DNA of 64,000 bases, from contig NZ_JABFAJ010000011.1 in the NCBI RefSeq assembly GCF_013085345.1, positions 124,001 to 188,000 on the forward strand, in the 5' to 3' direction. Source of the stretch: Isoptericola sediminis (lineage in GTDB: Bacteria > Actinomycetota > Actinomycetes > Actinomycetales > Cellulomonadaceae). Position 1 is the first letter of the stretch. Every line of letters starts with the position of its first letter. Positions 53,418 through 62,665 of this stretch are shown one piece after another. Both the position numbers and the translations under genes were made by a program. The notes beneath the pieces are model-generated. The model worked only from the letters and a program-made list of their open reading frames with translations. It had not been told where the DNA came from and ran no database searches.

Positions 53418-53831
53418 ATGACTCGTCGACTCGTCGTGGCCGCTGCGATCGTCGATGCCTTCGACCGGCCCACCCGGCTGCTCGCGGCACGCCGGACCCG
53501 TCCCGCGGCCATCGCGGGACGCTGGGAGTTCCCCGGGGGCAAGGCCGAGCCGGGGGAGCACCCGGTCGACGCCCTGCACCGCGAGCTGCACGAGGAGCTC
53601 GGGGTGCGGGTGGAGCTCGGCGACGAGGTCGTGGGGCCCGACGACGGCGGTTGGATCATCACGGACCGGCACGTCCTGCGGCTCTGGCTCGCGTCGGTGG
53701 CCACCGGCTTCCCGCGGCCCCTGATCGAGCACGACGAGCTGCGCTGGTTGGACGCCGGCTCGCTGTGGGAGGTCGACTGGCTCGACGGCGACGTCCGGAT
53801 CGTCGAGGAGCTCGCCGGGCGGATCGCCTAG
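53418..53831 (+). CDS. NUDIX hydrolase, MutT/8-oxo-dGTPase-like
   Basis: The 137-residue protein carries a full Nudix box (GKAEPGEHPVDALHRELHEEL, GX5EX7REUXEEXGU) and an N-terminal barrel strand RRLVVAAAIVDAF with the WEFPGGK signature. It likely removes 8-oxo-dGTP from the nucleotide pool, as MutT does, but other substrates are possible. The start ATG 53418 is separated by 118 bp from the LuxR gene. Confidence 0.9.
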   Translation: MTRRLVVAAAIVDAFDRPTRLLAARRTRPAAIAGRWEFPGGKAEPGEHPVDALHRELHEELGVRVELGDEVVGPDDGGWIITDRHVLRLWLASVATGFPRPLIEHDELRWLDAGSLWEVDWLDGDVRIVEELAGRIA

Positions 53832-53916
53832 CCCCCTCACGGTGTGCGCCGCGTTGCGTCCCCGGGCGCATCGACGACACTGGTGCCGACGACGGAGTCG
53901 GCCGGAGGAGGTCACC

Positions 53917-54324
53917 GTGGTGCCGAGGACGACGCCGGTGTCATCAGCGCTCTACCTCAGCTATACCGACGCGCCCGCCGGGATCGCCTGGCTGGAGCAC
54001 CTCGGGTTCCGCACCGTCGCGCGGCAGGACGACGCGGACGGCGGCGTCGTGCACAGCGAGCTCGTGCGTGACGGCGTCGTGCTCATGGTCGCGACGGCGG
54101 ACGCCGACTACGGTCGCCTCCCGGTGCGAGGCTTCTCCGTCGGGCAGGGCCTGTACCTGGTGAGCGACGACGTCGACGCGCTCGCCGAGCGTGCCGTCGA
54201 GGCGGGTGGCACGCTCCTCGTCGCACCGGAGGACACCGGGTGGGGCAGTCGCCGCGCCCGGGTGCTCGACCCGGAGGGGCACGAGTGGTCGTTCGGGACG
54301 TACGCGCCCGGCGCCGAGGCGTGA
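53917..54324 (+). CDS. VOC family protein (glyoxalase/bleomycin-resistance type)
   Basis: The 135-residue protein has two beta-alpha-beta-beta-beta modules: AGIAWLEHLGFRTVARQDD and HSELVRDGVVLMVATADADY in the first, and ALAERAVEAGGTLLVAPED, then RRARVLDPEGHEWSFG in the second. VOC proteins bind a divalent metal, but functions range from dioxygenase to glyoxalase to drug binding. The start GTG 53917 follows GGAGGAGG, while the longer frame upstream is Arg-rich and rejected. Confidence 0.87.
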   Translation: MVPRTTPVSSALYLSYTDAPAGIAWLEHLGFRTVARQDDADGGVVHSELVRDGVVLMVATADADYGRLPVRGFSVGQGLYLVSDDVDALAERAVEAGGTLLVAPEDTGWGSRRARVLDPEGHEWSFGTYAPGAEA

Positions 54325-54337
54325 GGCCGCGCGGCCC

Positions 54338-54934
54338 TCAGGACCGCCGGTCGGCGTCGCGACGCGGCGGCGGGACCGGACGGCCGACCCGTCCCGCGAG
54401 CTCGGCCAGCCAGCGCTCGACGTCGTCCTGGCTCCGCAGCCGGACCACCGTCAGGTGCGGCGCGACCTCCGCCACGTGCGACGCGAGTCCCCGGAAACCG
54501 TGACGGGTGCGCCAGGCCCAGCGCACGATGTGGTCCGGGTCGCTGACGAACGTGCGCAGCGGTGGTTCGTGGTTGCCGTTCCACAGCTCGGTCCCGCGGA
54601 CCCGACGCCGCACGGTCCGGGTGACCACGCGCCGCATCCGGACGCGGACCGGCATGTCGAGCCACACCAGCAGCTCCGCCCGTTCGAGGAGCAGCGGTCG
54701 CACCGCGCGGTACTGCCACTCCGTCACCCAGGACTCCCCGGCGACCAGGCGCTCGACGTCGGTGACGAACGCGGGTCGCGGCGTCCATCCCGGGCCGTGG
54801 TAGAGCCCGTCGAGCTCGGTGTGCGTGATGCCGAGCAGCGTCGAGATCCGACCCGCCAGGGTCGACTTCCCGGCGCCCGAGGTCCCGGCCACGAGGACGC
54901 GGCGGGGGAGGGCGGGCGACGCGTCGGCGGGCAT
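54338..54934 (-). CDS. P-loop NTPase, adenylate-kinase-like
   Basis: The 198-residue protein has a Walker A motif (VLVAGTSGAGKSTLAGRI) followed by LGITHTELDGLYHGPGW and LLVWLDMPVRVRMRRVVTRT. The pattern matches the small kinase-like P-loop proteins related to FlaR/adenylate kinase found in many actinobacteria, with an Arg-rich lid. Its substrate is not established. It converges on the VOC gene and is divergent from the MOSC gene. Confidence 0.86.
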   Translation of the reverse strand: MPADASPALPRRVLVAGTSGAGKSTLAGRISTLLGITHTELDGLYHGPGWTPRPAFVTDVERLVAGESWVTEWQYRAVRPLLLERAELLVWLDMPVRVRMRRVVTRTVRRRVRGTELWNGNHEPPLRTFVSDPDHIVRWAWRTRHGFRGLASHVAEVAPHLTVVRLRSQDDVERWLAELAGRVGRPVPPPRRDADRRS

Positions 54935-54984
54935 CCCGCCAGGTTAGCGGGGTCCCGTCGCCCGGACGGTGCCAGACTCGGGGC

Positions 54985-55548
54985 ATGACGGCGTACGACT
55001 ACCCGGTCGTGATCGAGCACCTGCTCGTGTCTCCCGAGCACGCCTACTTCGGGCGGCCCCGCGACGGCGCGGCGGACGTCCCGACGACGGACCGCGACGA
55101 GGCCGAGGTCGTGGCGGGCCGGGGGATCGTGGGCGACCGGTTCTTCGGCAAGGCCGCCCACATGGACGCCGCGGTGACGGTGTTCGCCGCCGAGGCCCTC
55201 GAGGAGATCGCCCGCGAGCTCGGCACGGGCCCGCTCGACCCGTTGCTGACCCGGCGCAACGTGGTGCTGCGCGGCGCCGAGCTGGCACCGCTGATCGGGC
55301 AGGAGTTCGAGATCCGCTCCCGCCGCTCGGCCGTGACGCTGCGCGGCGGCCGGCCGGCCCACCCCTGCGCCTGGATGGACCGCATGCTGGCCCCCGGCGT
55401 GCACGCCGCGATGCGGGGACGTGGGGGAGTGCGGTGCATGCCGGTCACGGACGGTGTGCTGCACCGGGGACCCGCCGTGCTGGTCAGCCCGGTGGAGCTC
55501 GACCCGGCTCGCGCCGGTGAGGCGGTCCGGCGCCCGCGGCTGCCGTGA
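54985..55548 (+). CDS. MOSC domain protein
   Basis: The 187-residue MOSC protein has GRGIVGDRFFGKAAHMDAAVTVF, LTRRNVVLRGAELAPLIGQ and PAHPCAWMDRMLAPGVH. The Cys of HPCAWMD is the conserved MOSC cysteine. MOSC domains handle sulfur for molybdenum cofactor enzymes or bind the cofactor. It stands alone without an MoCo gene in the window. The ATG 54985 lies 50 bp from the divergent NTPase gene. Confidence 0.9.
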   Translation: MTAYDYPVVIEHLLVSPEHAYFGRPRDGAADVPTTDRDEAEVVAGRGIVGDRFFGKAAHMDAAVTVFAAEALEEIARELGTGPLDPLLTRRNVVLRGAELAPLIGQEFEIRSRRSAVTLRGGRPAHPCAWMDRMLAPGVHAAMRGRGGVRCMPVTDGVLHRGPAVLVSPVELDPARAGEAVRRPRLP

Positions 55549-55610
55549 CGCCGTCGTCGACCTGGACCGGCCGCCGATGCCGGGGACGCCCGGCGGGCTA
55601 GGCTGGTCCC

Positions 55611-55829
55611 ATGAGCGACTTCCAGGTCAACCGAGCCCCGCAGAACGACGCCCCCGGGGCGATGCTCGGGCGCGTCATCGTGTCCTTCGTGCTGTTCGTC
55701 GCGGGGCTCGTCCTCATCGGCGTCGGCGCCACGGCCGACCCCTCGCTCGCCCCGTTCGTCTTCACCGGTGGGATCGTCGCGGTCGGGCTGGCGTTCGGCC
55801 TGCCGATGATCGGCGGCAGCGAGCGCTGA
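55611..55829 (+). CDS. Small membrane protein (72 aa)
   Basis: The 72-residue product has a polar N-terminus (MSDFQVNRAPQNDAPGAMLG) and two membrane helices (about 22-41 and 48-66). There is no recognised family. It lies on the same strand as the MOSC gene (62 bp gap) and is followed by a long inverted repeat. The ORF is supported by codon use and the clean start, but no domain. Confidence 0.7.
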   Translation: MSDFQVNRAPQNDAPGAMLGRVIVSFVLFVAGLVLIGVGATADPSLAPFVFTGGIVAVGLAFGLPMIGGSER

Positions 55830-55848
55830 ACCGGAGCGCACCACCTCA

Positions 55849-55909
55849 GCTGTGGGCATGAGATCTGCAGGCCGGAGCGGTCCGGGACTGCAAATCTCAT
55901 GCCCACAGC
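55849..55909. repeat. Long inverted repeat (22-bp arms) between convergent genes
   Basis: Arms at 55849-55870 and 55888-55909 are complementary except at one position, with GCTGTGGGCATGAGAT in the left arm and ATCTCATGCCCACAGC in the right. They enclose a 17-bp spacer. The element lies 19 bp after the small membrane gene and 10 bp before the FBP gene stop. It could be a bidirectional terminator or a REP-like repeat. Confidence 0.75.
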
Positions 55910-55919
55910 GGTGAGCGGG

Positions 55920-56420
55920 TCAGGCGGTGCTGCGGACCTGCTCGACGAACGCGGTCACGCGCGAGCCGAGGCCCGCGACGCGCCGCTCGACGACGGCGGC
56001 GCGGGCCGCGTCGTCGTCGGACCCCGCCTCGGCCAGGGTCGGCCGACGCCGCGCGTTGCGCGAGCACCGGAGGTCCGTGCAGATCAGCGTGCCGATGGTG
56101 TTGCCCTTCCGTCCGGACGCCCCGCCCCGGCGGGCGACGAACAGGGCGACGTCGCCGGGGTCGCCGGCGTGCTCGCACCAGGCGCACATCGCCGAGCGCC
56201 GGGCGCTGGTCTCGGGGGCGCGCAGGATGATGCCGGTCGGCGCGCCGTCGATCTCGGCCACGACATAGGCGGCCAGGGGCTGCTTGCGGTCGCGCCAGCC
56301 GAGGAACTCGAGGCGGTCCCACCGCTGGGCGTCGAGGTCCGGGGGGAGCATGCGCTGGCGTTCGCTGCGGGTGGCGTTGACGAGGGCAGCACGGAGCTGC
56401 TGCTCGGTGAGGGGAGTCAT
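55920..56420 (-). CDS. FBP domain protein (treble-clef zinc-binding)
   Basis: The 166-residue product has an N-terminal helix (LTEQQLRAALVNATRSERQ) and the FBP C-terminal domain with MCAWCEHAG and ICTDLRCS, four Cys that form a treble-clef zinc site. Relatives include the elongation-factor-G-binding protein that relieves fusidic-acid inhibition (FusB family). The ribosome link is inferred from that family. The start ATG 56420 follows AAGGCACC; the longer frame is less likely. Confidence 0.86.
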   Translation of the reverse strand: MTPLTEQQLRAALVNATRSERQRMLPPDLDAQRWDRLEFLGWRDRKQPLAAYVVAEIDGAPTGIILRAPETSARRSAMCAWCEHAGDPGDVALFVARRGGASGRKGNTIGTLICTDLRCSRNARRRPTLAEAGSDDDAARAAVVERRVAGLGSRVTAFVEQVRSTA

Positions 56421-56484
56421 GGGGTGCCTTCGGTCGGCGGGGGAGTGGGCAGGCTGACGCCGGGCCCTCACACCGACCGGGCGG

Positions 56485-56562
56485 TCAGCGGCGAGGGACC
56501 CGGTGGGTGGCGTCGGCCGAGCAGGCCTGCACGGCCACCCCGCTCCCCGTGACGCGCTGCAT
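56485..56562 (-). CDS. Possible small ORF (25 aa)
   Basis: In the 264-bp gap between metE and the FBP gene an ORF from ATG 56562 to TGA 56485 encodes MQRVTGSGVAVQACSADATH and five more residues. GAGGAG lies 6 nt upstream of the ATG. There is no recognisable domain. Size and position leave open a leader or regulatory peptide, or no gene at all. Nothing else is seen in 56421-56684. Confidence 0.25.
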   Translation of the reverse strand: MQRVTGSGVAVQACSADATHRVPRR

Positions 56563-56684
56563 CACTCGCTCCTCGACTCCGGTCCCGGCCCACCGGTCGG
56601 CGGGCCGGGACCGATGCTGGCACAGCATCCCGGCCGCGTCCAGGTCATTCGACCGTGCGACCGTCCGGCGGAACCCCGGTGCGA

Positions 56685-59126
56685 TCAGAGGCCGGCCCGC
56701 ACCGTCCGCGCGGCCTCCACGAGGTGCCGCAGCGACGGCTCCACCTCCGCGTACCCGCGGGTCTTGAGGCCGCAGTCCGGGTTCACCCAGACCAGGCCCG
56801 GGTCGATCGCCGACGTCGCCAGCCCCAGCAGCTCGGTGACCTCGGCGGTCGACGGCACCCGGGGGGAGTGGATGTCGTAGACGCCGGGCCCGACCCCGCG
56901 CGTGTACCCGGCCTCGTGCAGCTCGGGGACGACCTCCATGCGTGACCGGGCCGCCTCGATCGAGGTCACGTCGGCGTCGAGCCCGTCGATCGCGTCGATG
57001 ATCTCGCCGAACTCCGAGTAGCACAGGTGCGTGTGCACCTGGGTCGACGACGCGGCACCCGCCGTCGCCAGACGGAACGCCCCCACCGACCAGTCGAGGT
57101 AGGCCGGCTGGTCGGCCCGCCGCAACGGCAGCAGCTCGCGCAGCGCCGGCTCGTCCACCTGGACGACGGCGGTGCCCGCGGCCTCGAGGTCGGTCACCTC
57201 GTCGCGCAGGGCGAGCGCCACCTGGCGGGCGGTGTCGCCGAGCGGCTGGTCGTCGCGGACGAACGACCAGGCCAGGATCGTCACCGGTCCGGTGAGCATG
57301 CCCTTGACCGGGCGCGCGGTGAGCGACTGGGCGTAGCGGGTCCACTCCACCGTCATCGGGGCGGGCCGCGTGACGTCGCCCCACAGGATCGGCGGGCGCA
57401 CGCACCGCGACCCGTACGACTGCACCCAGCCGAGGTCCGTCGTCGCGAACCCGTCCAGCAGCTCGGCGAAGTACTGGACCATGTCGTTGCGCTCCGGCTC
57501 ACCGTGCACCAGCACGTCCAGGCCGATGTCCTCCTGCAGCGCGATCACCCGGGCGATCTCGTCCCGCATCGCGGCGCGGTACGCGTCGTCGGCCAGCTCG
57601 CCCTTCGCCCAGGCGGACCGCGTGCGACGGATCTCGGCCGTCTGCGGGAACGAACCGATCGTCGTCGTCGGCAGCGGCGGCAGGTCGAGGCTCTCGCGCT
57701 GGGCGGCGACGCGTCCCGCGTGATCACCCCGCGCGAAGTCCGTCGCGGACAGCGCGGCGATCCGCTCCCGCACGGCGGGGACGACGACGCCGGTCGCGGC
57801 GGCCCGGTCGGCCAGCGCGGCGCTCGCCTCGTCGAGCTCGGCGCGCACCGCGTCCGGCCCGCCGGTCAGGGCCCGGGCGAGGGTCGTCACCTCGCCGACC
57901 TTCTGGTCGGCGAACGCCAGCCAGCGGCGCAGCGCCGGGGTGCGCCCGGCACGGTCGGCCGCCGGGCCGGTCCAGGTCTCGTCGTCGACGTCGTGCGGCA
58001 CGTGCAGCAGGGACGTCGACGTGCCGACGGCCAACGACCGGGCGCCGAGCCCGCGCAACGCCTCGAGCGTGCCCAGGCGCGCAGCGAGGTCGGTGCGCCA
58101 GACGTTGTGCCCGTCGACGACACCGGCCACGAGGGTCTTGGAGGCCAGCCCCGGGACCGTCCCGTCCGGACCGGTCCCGGCGGGCACACCGCCCTCGAAC
58201 AGGTCGATCGCGACGGCCTCGACGTCCGTCCCGGCCAGCAGCGCGAGCCCGTCCCGGGCCGGCCGGCCGTCGGCGCCCGGGGCGGCCAGCCCGCCGAACG
58301 GCGCGGCCACGAGGAGGCGCGGTCGCTCGGGCACGGTGTCCAGCGCGTCGTCCGCCGACGCGGGTGCCAGACCGGTCGCCAGCTCCCGGTAGGCCCGGGT
58401 GATCGCGGCGTCGACCCGCTCCGGGTCGACGCCGACCGAGTCCGTCACCAGCACGGGCTCGTCGAGCTGCACCCACGGGACGCCGACGGCGGCGAGGGCC
58501 CGCAGCAGCTCGGCGTACGCGGCGACGACGTCGTCGAGCCGGTCGAGCGGGTGGAACCCGTCGCCCGCGTCATCGGCCGCCTTCGACAGCGCCAGGAACG
58601 TCACGGGTCCCACGAGCACCGGACGCGTGGTGACCCCGGCCTCCTTCGCCTCGGCGTACTCGCGCACGACGCGGTGGTCGGCGAAGGAGATCGGCGTCGT
58701 CTCGCTGATCTCGGGGACCAGGTAGTGGTAGTTCGTGTCGAACCACTTGGTCATCTCCAGCGGGGCGTCCTCGCCGCGTCCGCGGGCGACGGTGAAGTAG
58801 CCGTCGAGGTCGAGGGAGCCGTCCTCGTCGTCCAGGAGGTCCCGGAACCGAGCCGGGACGGCGCCGAGCAGGGCGACGACGTCGAGCACCTGGTCGTAGT
58901 ACGAGAACGAACCCGGGACGGACCCGTCCTCGGGGTCGAGGCCGAGCGCGACGAGCCGCTGCACGGTCTCGCGGCGCAGGGTGCCGGCCGCGACCTCGAG
59001 GTCGACGGCGTCCGTGCGGCCGGCCCAGTACGCCTCGACGGCGCGCTTGAGCTCACGGCGGCGGCCGATCCGGGGGTAGCCGAGGATGGTGCCGCCGGGG
59101 AACGGGGTGGTGGTCGGAACGGTCAT
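56685..59126 (-). CDS. metE: Cobalamin-independent methionine synthase
   Basis: MetE transfers a methyl group from 5-methyltetrahydrofolate polyglutamate to homocysteine. The 813-residue enzyme has both barrels. The N-terminal one starts [20 protein letters not shown], and the catalytic half holds [43 protein letters not shown] and [12 protein letters not shown]. Zinc is bound by His, Cys, Glu and Cys of these last motifs. The start ATG 59126 follows AAAGGA at 7-nt spacing. It is the second gene after metF, 89 bp apart, and the pair lies behind a SAM-responsive leader. Confidence 0.97.
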   Translation of the reverse strand: MTVPTTTPFPGGTILGYPRIGRRRELKRAVEAYWAGRTDAVDLEVAAGTLRRETVQRLVALGLDPEDGSVPGSFSYYDQVLDVVALLGAVPARFRDLLDDEDGSLDLDGYFTVARGRGEDAPLEMTKWFDTNYHYLVPEISETTPISFADHRVVREYAEAKEAGVTTRPVLVGPVTFLALSKAADDAGDGFHPLDRLDDVVAAYAELLRALAAVGVPWVQLDEPVLVTDSVGVDPERVDAAITRAYRELATGLAPASADDALDTVPERPRLLVAAPFGGLAAPGADGRPARDGLALLAGTDVEAVAIDLFEGGVPAGTGPDGTVPGLASKTLVAGVVDGHNVWRTDLAARLGTLEALRGLGARSLAVGTSTSLLHVPHDVDDETWTGPAADRAGRTPALRRWLAFADQKVGEVTTLARALTGGPDAVRAELDEASAALADRAAATGVVVPAVRERIAALSATDFARGDHAGRVAAQRESLDLPPLPTTTIGSFPQTAEIRRTRSAWAKGELADDAYRAAMRDEIARVIALQEDIGLDVLVHGEPERNDMVQYFAELLDGFATTDLGWVQSYGSRCVRPPILWGDVTRPAPMTVEWTRYAQSLTARPVKGMLTGPVTILAWSFVRDDQPLGDTARQVALALRDEVTDLEAAGTAVVQVDEPALRELLPLRRADQPAYLDWSVGAFRLATAGAASSTQVHTHLCYSEFGEIIDAIDGLDADVTSIEAARSRMEVVPELHEAGYTRGVGPGVYDIHSPRVPSTAEVTELLGLATSAIDPGLVWVNPDCGLKTRGYAEVEPSLRHLVEAARTVRAGL

Positions 59127-59215
59127 GAGCAGTCCTTTCGCGGGCTCCGGGACGCGTGGTGGGGACGACGGGGCTCCCCGGGACGCGGGTGCGTCCCGGG
59201 CAGCGGTCCGTCCCC

Positions 59216-60244
59216 TCAGAGCGCGGCCGGTGCGGGGGTCGGGATGCTCGGTACCCACGGCCTGCCGGCCAGGTCGGCGTCGTCGACGGGGACGGACGCC
59301 GGACCGCCGAGGTGGACACCCTCGAGCAGGTCCAGAGCGGGACGGTGCTTGTTGAACGTGTACACGTGCAGACCGGGCGCGCCGGCGTCGAGCACCCGTT
59401 GGGCGAGCTCGGTGCCGTACGCGGTCCCGTAGGCGTACTGCGCCTCGGGGTCCGGCCGGGCGTCCAGCGCGTCCAGCAGGTGCCGGGGCGCGCGGACGCC
59501 GGTGAGGTCCTCGACACGACGGAGCCGGCGCGGCTCGGTCGTGGGCAGCAGCCCGGCGAGGATCGGGATCGTCACGCCGGCCGCGCGGGCCTCGGCGACG
59601 AAGTCGGTGTAGGAGTCGGCCTGGTAGAAGAACTGGGTGACGGCGAAGGACGCGCCGGCCTGCTGCTTCTCCAGCAGGCGCCGGACCTCCTGGGCACGGG
59701 TCGTGCCGGCCTGGACGTTGCCGTCGGGGAACGCGGCCACGGCGATCGTCAGCGGGCGGGCGGCGCCGCGGACGGCGGCAGCCGGGTCGGTGGCGCACCG
59801 CCGGGCCTCGACCTCCCGCAGCAGGTGCACGAGCTCGACGGCCGAGTGGACGCCGCCGGCGGGCGGTCGCCAGTCGGGCTGGTCCCGCGGCGGGTCGCCG
59901 CGCAGCGCGAGGAAGGAGCGCACCCCGGCCTCGAGGAACTCGTCGACGACCTCCGAGACGTTCTCCCGCGAGGCGCCGACGCAGGTCAGGTGCGCGATCG
60001 GCAGCACGGGCGTGCCGGCGAGCAGTCGGGAGACGACGTCGCGGGCGGTGTCCCGGTCCCCGCCGCCCGCCCCGTAGGTCACCGACACGAAGTCCGGGCG
60101 CGCGGCGACGAGCCGGCGTGCCGTCTCCCAGAACCGGGGTGCGGCGTCGGGTCGCCGCGGCGGCATGAGCTCGAAGCTCACCGTCGGGCGGGACGGTTCC
60201 GGGCGCGGCGGCGCGGGGAGATGCGGGGATGCCTCGGCGACCAT
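59216..60244 (-). CDS. metF: Methylenetetrahydrofolate reductase
   Basis: MetF makes the 5-methyltetrahydrofolate used by MetE. The 342-residue protein has [10 protein letters not shown] at the start, [32 protein letters not shown] and [12 protein letters not shown], all typical of the FAD-containing barrel, and [13 protein letters not shown]. It is the first gene of the metF-metE operon. The ATG 60244 is preceded by the SAM-riboswitch-like leader. Confidence 0.95.
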   Translation of the reverse strand: MVAEASPHLPAPPRPEPSRPTVSFELMPPRRPDAAPRFWETARRLVAARPDFVSVTYGAGGGDRDTARDVVSRLLAGTPVLPIAHLTCVGASRENVSEVVDEFLEAGVRSFLALRGDPPRDQPDWRPPAGGVHSAVELVHLLREVEARRCATDPAAAVRGAARPLTIAVAAFPDGNVQAGTTRAQEVRRLLEKQQAGASFAVTQFFYQADSYTDFVAEARAAGVTIPILAGLLPTTEPRRLRRVEDLTGVRAPRHLLDALDARPDPEAQYAYGTAYGTELAQRVLDAGAPGLHVYTFNKHRPALDLLEGVHLGGPASVPVDDADLAGRPWVPSIPTPAPAAL

Positions 60245-60255
60245 GCGTCACTCCA

Positions 60256-60352
60256 TCGGGCCTGGTGTTGAGCACCTTCGTCCTCGGGAGGCTTCCGTCG
60301 GAGAACGGGTTGCTGCGGCGTCGTCGAGCCAGGACTCTCGGCCGCTCTGGAT
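60256..60352 (-). promoter_or_regulatory. SAM riboswitch (SAM-I clan)
   Basis: On the minus strand, upstream of metF, the leader reads AGAGCGGCCGAGAG, then CTGGCTCGACGACGCCGCAGCAACC, then, after a variable stem, GAAGGTGCTCAACACCAGG. The GCAACC, AAGGTGC and flanking CTGG/CCAG pairs match the SAM-I/IV core. It ends 12 bp before the metF ATG, so SAM binding could hide the ribosome site. Assignment to a named subclass needs a covariance search. Confidence 0.78.
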
Positions 60353-60420
60353 GGCTTGTCGGGGTCCGACCCTACGCGCTGTTCAGCCTGCGGACAAGCG
60401 GTGTCGCATGATGAGACGTG

Positions 60421-61323
60421 TCAGGGGGCGAGCACGACCTTGCCCCCGCCACGGCCGCTCTCGACCAGCGCGTGGGCGCGTGCCGCGTCGTCGAGCCGCA
60501 GGACCTCGCCGAGCGTCGTGGTGAGCTCGCCCCGCGCGAGGGAGGTGACGTCCTCGGCCAGCTCGTCGGGGTCGCGCCGGGCCCCGGAGCTGAAGGTGAT
60601 CCCCAGGTCGGAGGCCGCCGGGTCCGCGATGGTGACGATGCGCTCCGTCCCGCCGCGCAACGTGATCGAGTCGGGCAGGACGCCCGCGCCGGCGGTGTCC
60701 AGGACCGCGTCGACGCCCGACGGCGCCAGGTCCCGCACCCGCTCGACGAGGCCGGGCCCGTACGTGGTCGGCGTGGCGCCGAGTGCCGCGACGCGGTCCT
60801 GGTTCGCCGGCGAGGCGGTGCCGATCACCGTCGCCCCCCGGCGTCGGGCGAGCTGCACGGCGAGCTCGCCCACCGACCCGGACGCGCCGTGCACGAGCAG
60901 GGTCTCGCCGTCGGTCACCCCGAGCACGCGCAGGACGCGGTGCGCGGCCTCCGCCGAGACGGGCACCGTGACGGCGCGGGTGGGGTCGAGGCCGTCCGGG
61001 ACGAGCGTGAACGTCGAGGTCAGGGCCAGCTCGGCGTACCCGCCCGTGTCGGCGAACCCGACGACCCGGTCACCGGGCCGCACGCCCGTCAGGTCGTCGC
61101 CGACGGCGTCCACGACACCCGCGACCTCCAGCCCCGGCACGGCGGGGAACTCCGGCAGCGGAACACCGGGGATCCGGGCGGCGCGAGTCTTGAGGTCCCA
61201 GCCGTTGACGGCCGCGGCCTCGACGCGCACGCGGACCTGGCCGGCGGCCGGTTCCGGTGCCGGGACGTCGGCGAGGTGCAGGACCTCGGGTCCGCCGAGC
61301 TCGGTGAACACGATCGCGCGCAC
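60421..61323 (-). CDS. Zinc-independent NADP-dependent oxidoreductase (quinone oxidoreductase-like MDR)
   Basis: The 300-residue medium-chain reductase has the GroES-like domain (VRVRVEAAAVNGWDLKTRAA, then FPAVPGLEVAGVVDAVG) and the Rossmann motif LLVHGASGSVGELAVQLARR. It lacks the Cys ligands of zinc ADHs. It should reduce quinones or enones with NADPH. The start GTG 61323 follows AGGAGG; the long frame to 61416 is rejected. The metF leader lies on its 3' side. Confidence 0.91.
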   Translation of the reverse strand: MRAIVFTELGGPEVLHLADVPAPEPAAGQVRVRVEAAAVNGWDLKTRAARIPGVPLPEFPAVPGLEVAGVVDAVGDDLTGVRPGDRVVGFADTGGYAELALTSTFTLVPDGLDPTRAVTVPVSAEAAHRVLRVLGVTDGETLLVHGASGSVGELAVQLARRRGATVIGTASPANQDRVAALGATPTTYGPGLVERVRDLAPSGVDAVLDTAGAGVLPDSITLRGGTERIVTIADPAASDLGITFSSGARRDPDELAEDVTSLARGELTTTLGEVLRLDDAARAHALVESGRGGGKVVLAP

Positions 61324-61427
61324 GGGTACCTCCTGGGGCTGTGGACCTGCCGGTCCGTCGAGCGTCTCACGTCGGCTCCGGCCGTCCCGGGACGACCCCC
61401 GGCCCGCGCGGGGCATAGTGTGGCGCC

Positions 61428-62618
61428 ATGGAACGTGAAGAGCGCCTGGCCGTCTTCCTCGACTACGAGAACCTGGCGCTCGGCGCCCGGGAGCACCTGG
61501 GTGGGATGCAGTTCGACTTCGGTCCGATCGCGGACGCCCTGGCCGTGCGCGGCCGGGTCGTCACCCGCCGGGCGTACGCCGACTGGTCCTACTTCGACGA
61601 GGACCGCCGCATGCTCACCCGCCACCAGGTCGAGCTCATCGAGATGCCGCAGCGCATGGGGGCGTCGCGCAAGAACGCCGCCGACATCAAGATGGTCGTC
61701 GACGCGATCGAGATGGCGTTCGAGCGCGACTACATCACCACGTTCGTCATGTGCACCGGCGACTCGGACTTCTCCCCGCTGGTCACCAAGCTGCGCGAGC
61801 TCGACAAGAACGTCATCGGCGTCGGCGTCGAGAAGTCCACGTCCCGCCTGCTGCCGGGGGCCTGCGACGAGTTCCTCTTCTACGACCGCCTCGAGGGCGT
61901 CGACGTGCCCGACGAGGCCGAGCAGTCCGCGCGCAAGAAGTCGTCGGGCAGGAAGTCCGGCGCCGCCACGGGGTCGACGGCTCGCGGCGGCCGACGGACC
62001 ACGACCGCGGCCGCGGCCGCCGAGGCCACCGAGGCACCGTCCTCGGGCGCGAGGAGCCGGCGCAAGAAGGCCGAGCCGGCGCCCGAACCGACCCCTCAGC
62101 CCGCCCCGGCGCCCGAGGTCGACGAGGACGAGACCCCCGCCGGCGAGCCGCCGACGATGGAGGTCAAGGTCGCCCAGACGCTGGCCGGGCTCCAGGCCTC
62201 CTCGTCCGGTTCCGTCACGGCGTCCCAGCTCAAGCGCACGCTGGTGCGCAAGGAGCCGACGTTCACCGAGTCCGACTACGGGTTCCGGACGTTCACGGAG
62301 TTCCTGCGCTACCTCGCCGACCGGGACTTCGTCGTGCTCTCCGAGGGACCGTCGACGGGTGACCCGGTGGTCGAGCTGCCCGCGCAGCCGGACAGCGCCC
62401 ACGCCTTCGACCTGCTGCGGATCGTCGTCGCCGAGGCCGGCGACGGCACGCCGCTGTCCGGGCTGAAGAACCTGCTGCGCAAGCAGCGCCCGGACTTCTC
62501 CGAGAAGGCCCTCGGCTACCGGGGCTTCCTGCAGTTCTGCCGGGGGGCCGAGGAGGCGGGTGCCGTGACGCTGGCCTGGGACGACGACGCCGAGGACTAC
62601 CTCGTCAGCCTCGGTTGA
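61428..62618 (+). CDS. NYN domain protein with two OST-HTH/LOTUS domains
   Basis: The 396-residue protein starts with an NYN nuclease-type domain (LAVFLDYENLALGA, then FVMCTGDSDFSPLVTKLREL), which carries acidic residues Asp12 and the DSD pair that bind metal. A Lys/Arg/Ala-rich linker (about 160-240) leads to two OST-HTH/LOTUS domains (about 243-310 and 322-396). NYN-LOTUS proteins are thought to act on RNA, as in LabA/MARF1-like proteins. The bacterial target is unknown. It is divergent from the MDR gene, 104 bp apart. Confidence 0.9.
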   Translation: MEREERLAVFLDYENLALGAREHLGGMQFDFGPIADALAVRGRVVTRRAYADWSYFDEDRRMLTRHQVELIEMPQRMGASRKNAADIKMVVDAIEMAFERDYITTFVMCTGDSDFSPLVTKLRELDKNVIGVGVEKSTSRLLPGACDEFLFYDRLEGVDVPDEAEQSARKKSSGRKSGAATGSTARGGRRTTTAAAAAEATEAPSSGARSRRKKAEPAPEPTPQPAPAPEVDEDETPAGEPPTMEVKVAQTLAGLQASSSGSVTASQLKRTLVRKEPTFTESDYGFRTFTEFLRYLADRDFVVLSEGPSTGDPVVELPAQPDSAHAFDLLRIVVAEAGDGTPLSGLKNLLRKQRPDFSEKALGYRGFLQFCRGAEEAGAVTLAWDDDAEDYLVSLG

Positions 62619-62665
62619 GTCCCCGCCCCGGACGGTCGCCCGACCGCCTCGGGCACAATAGGCCG

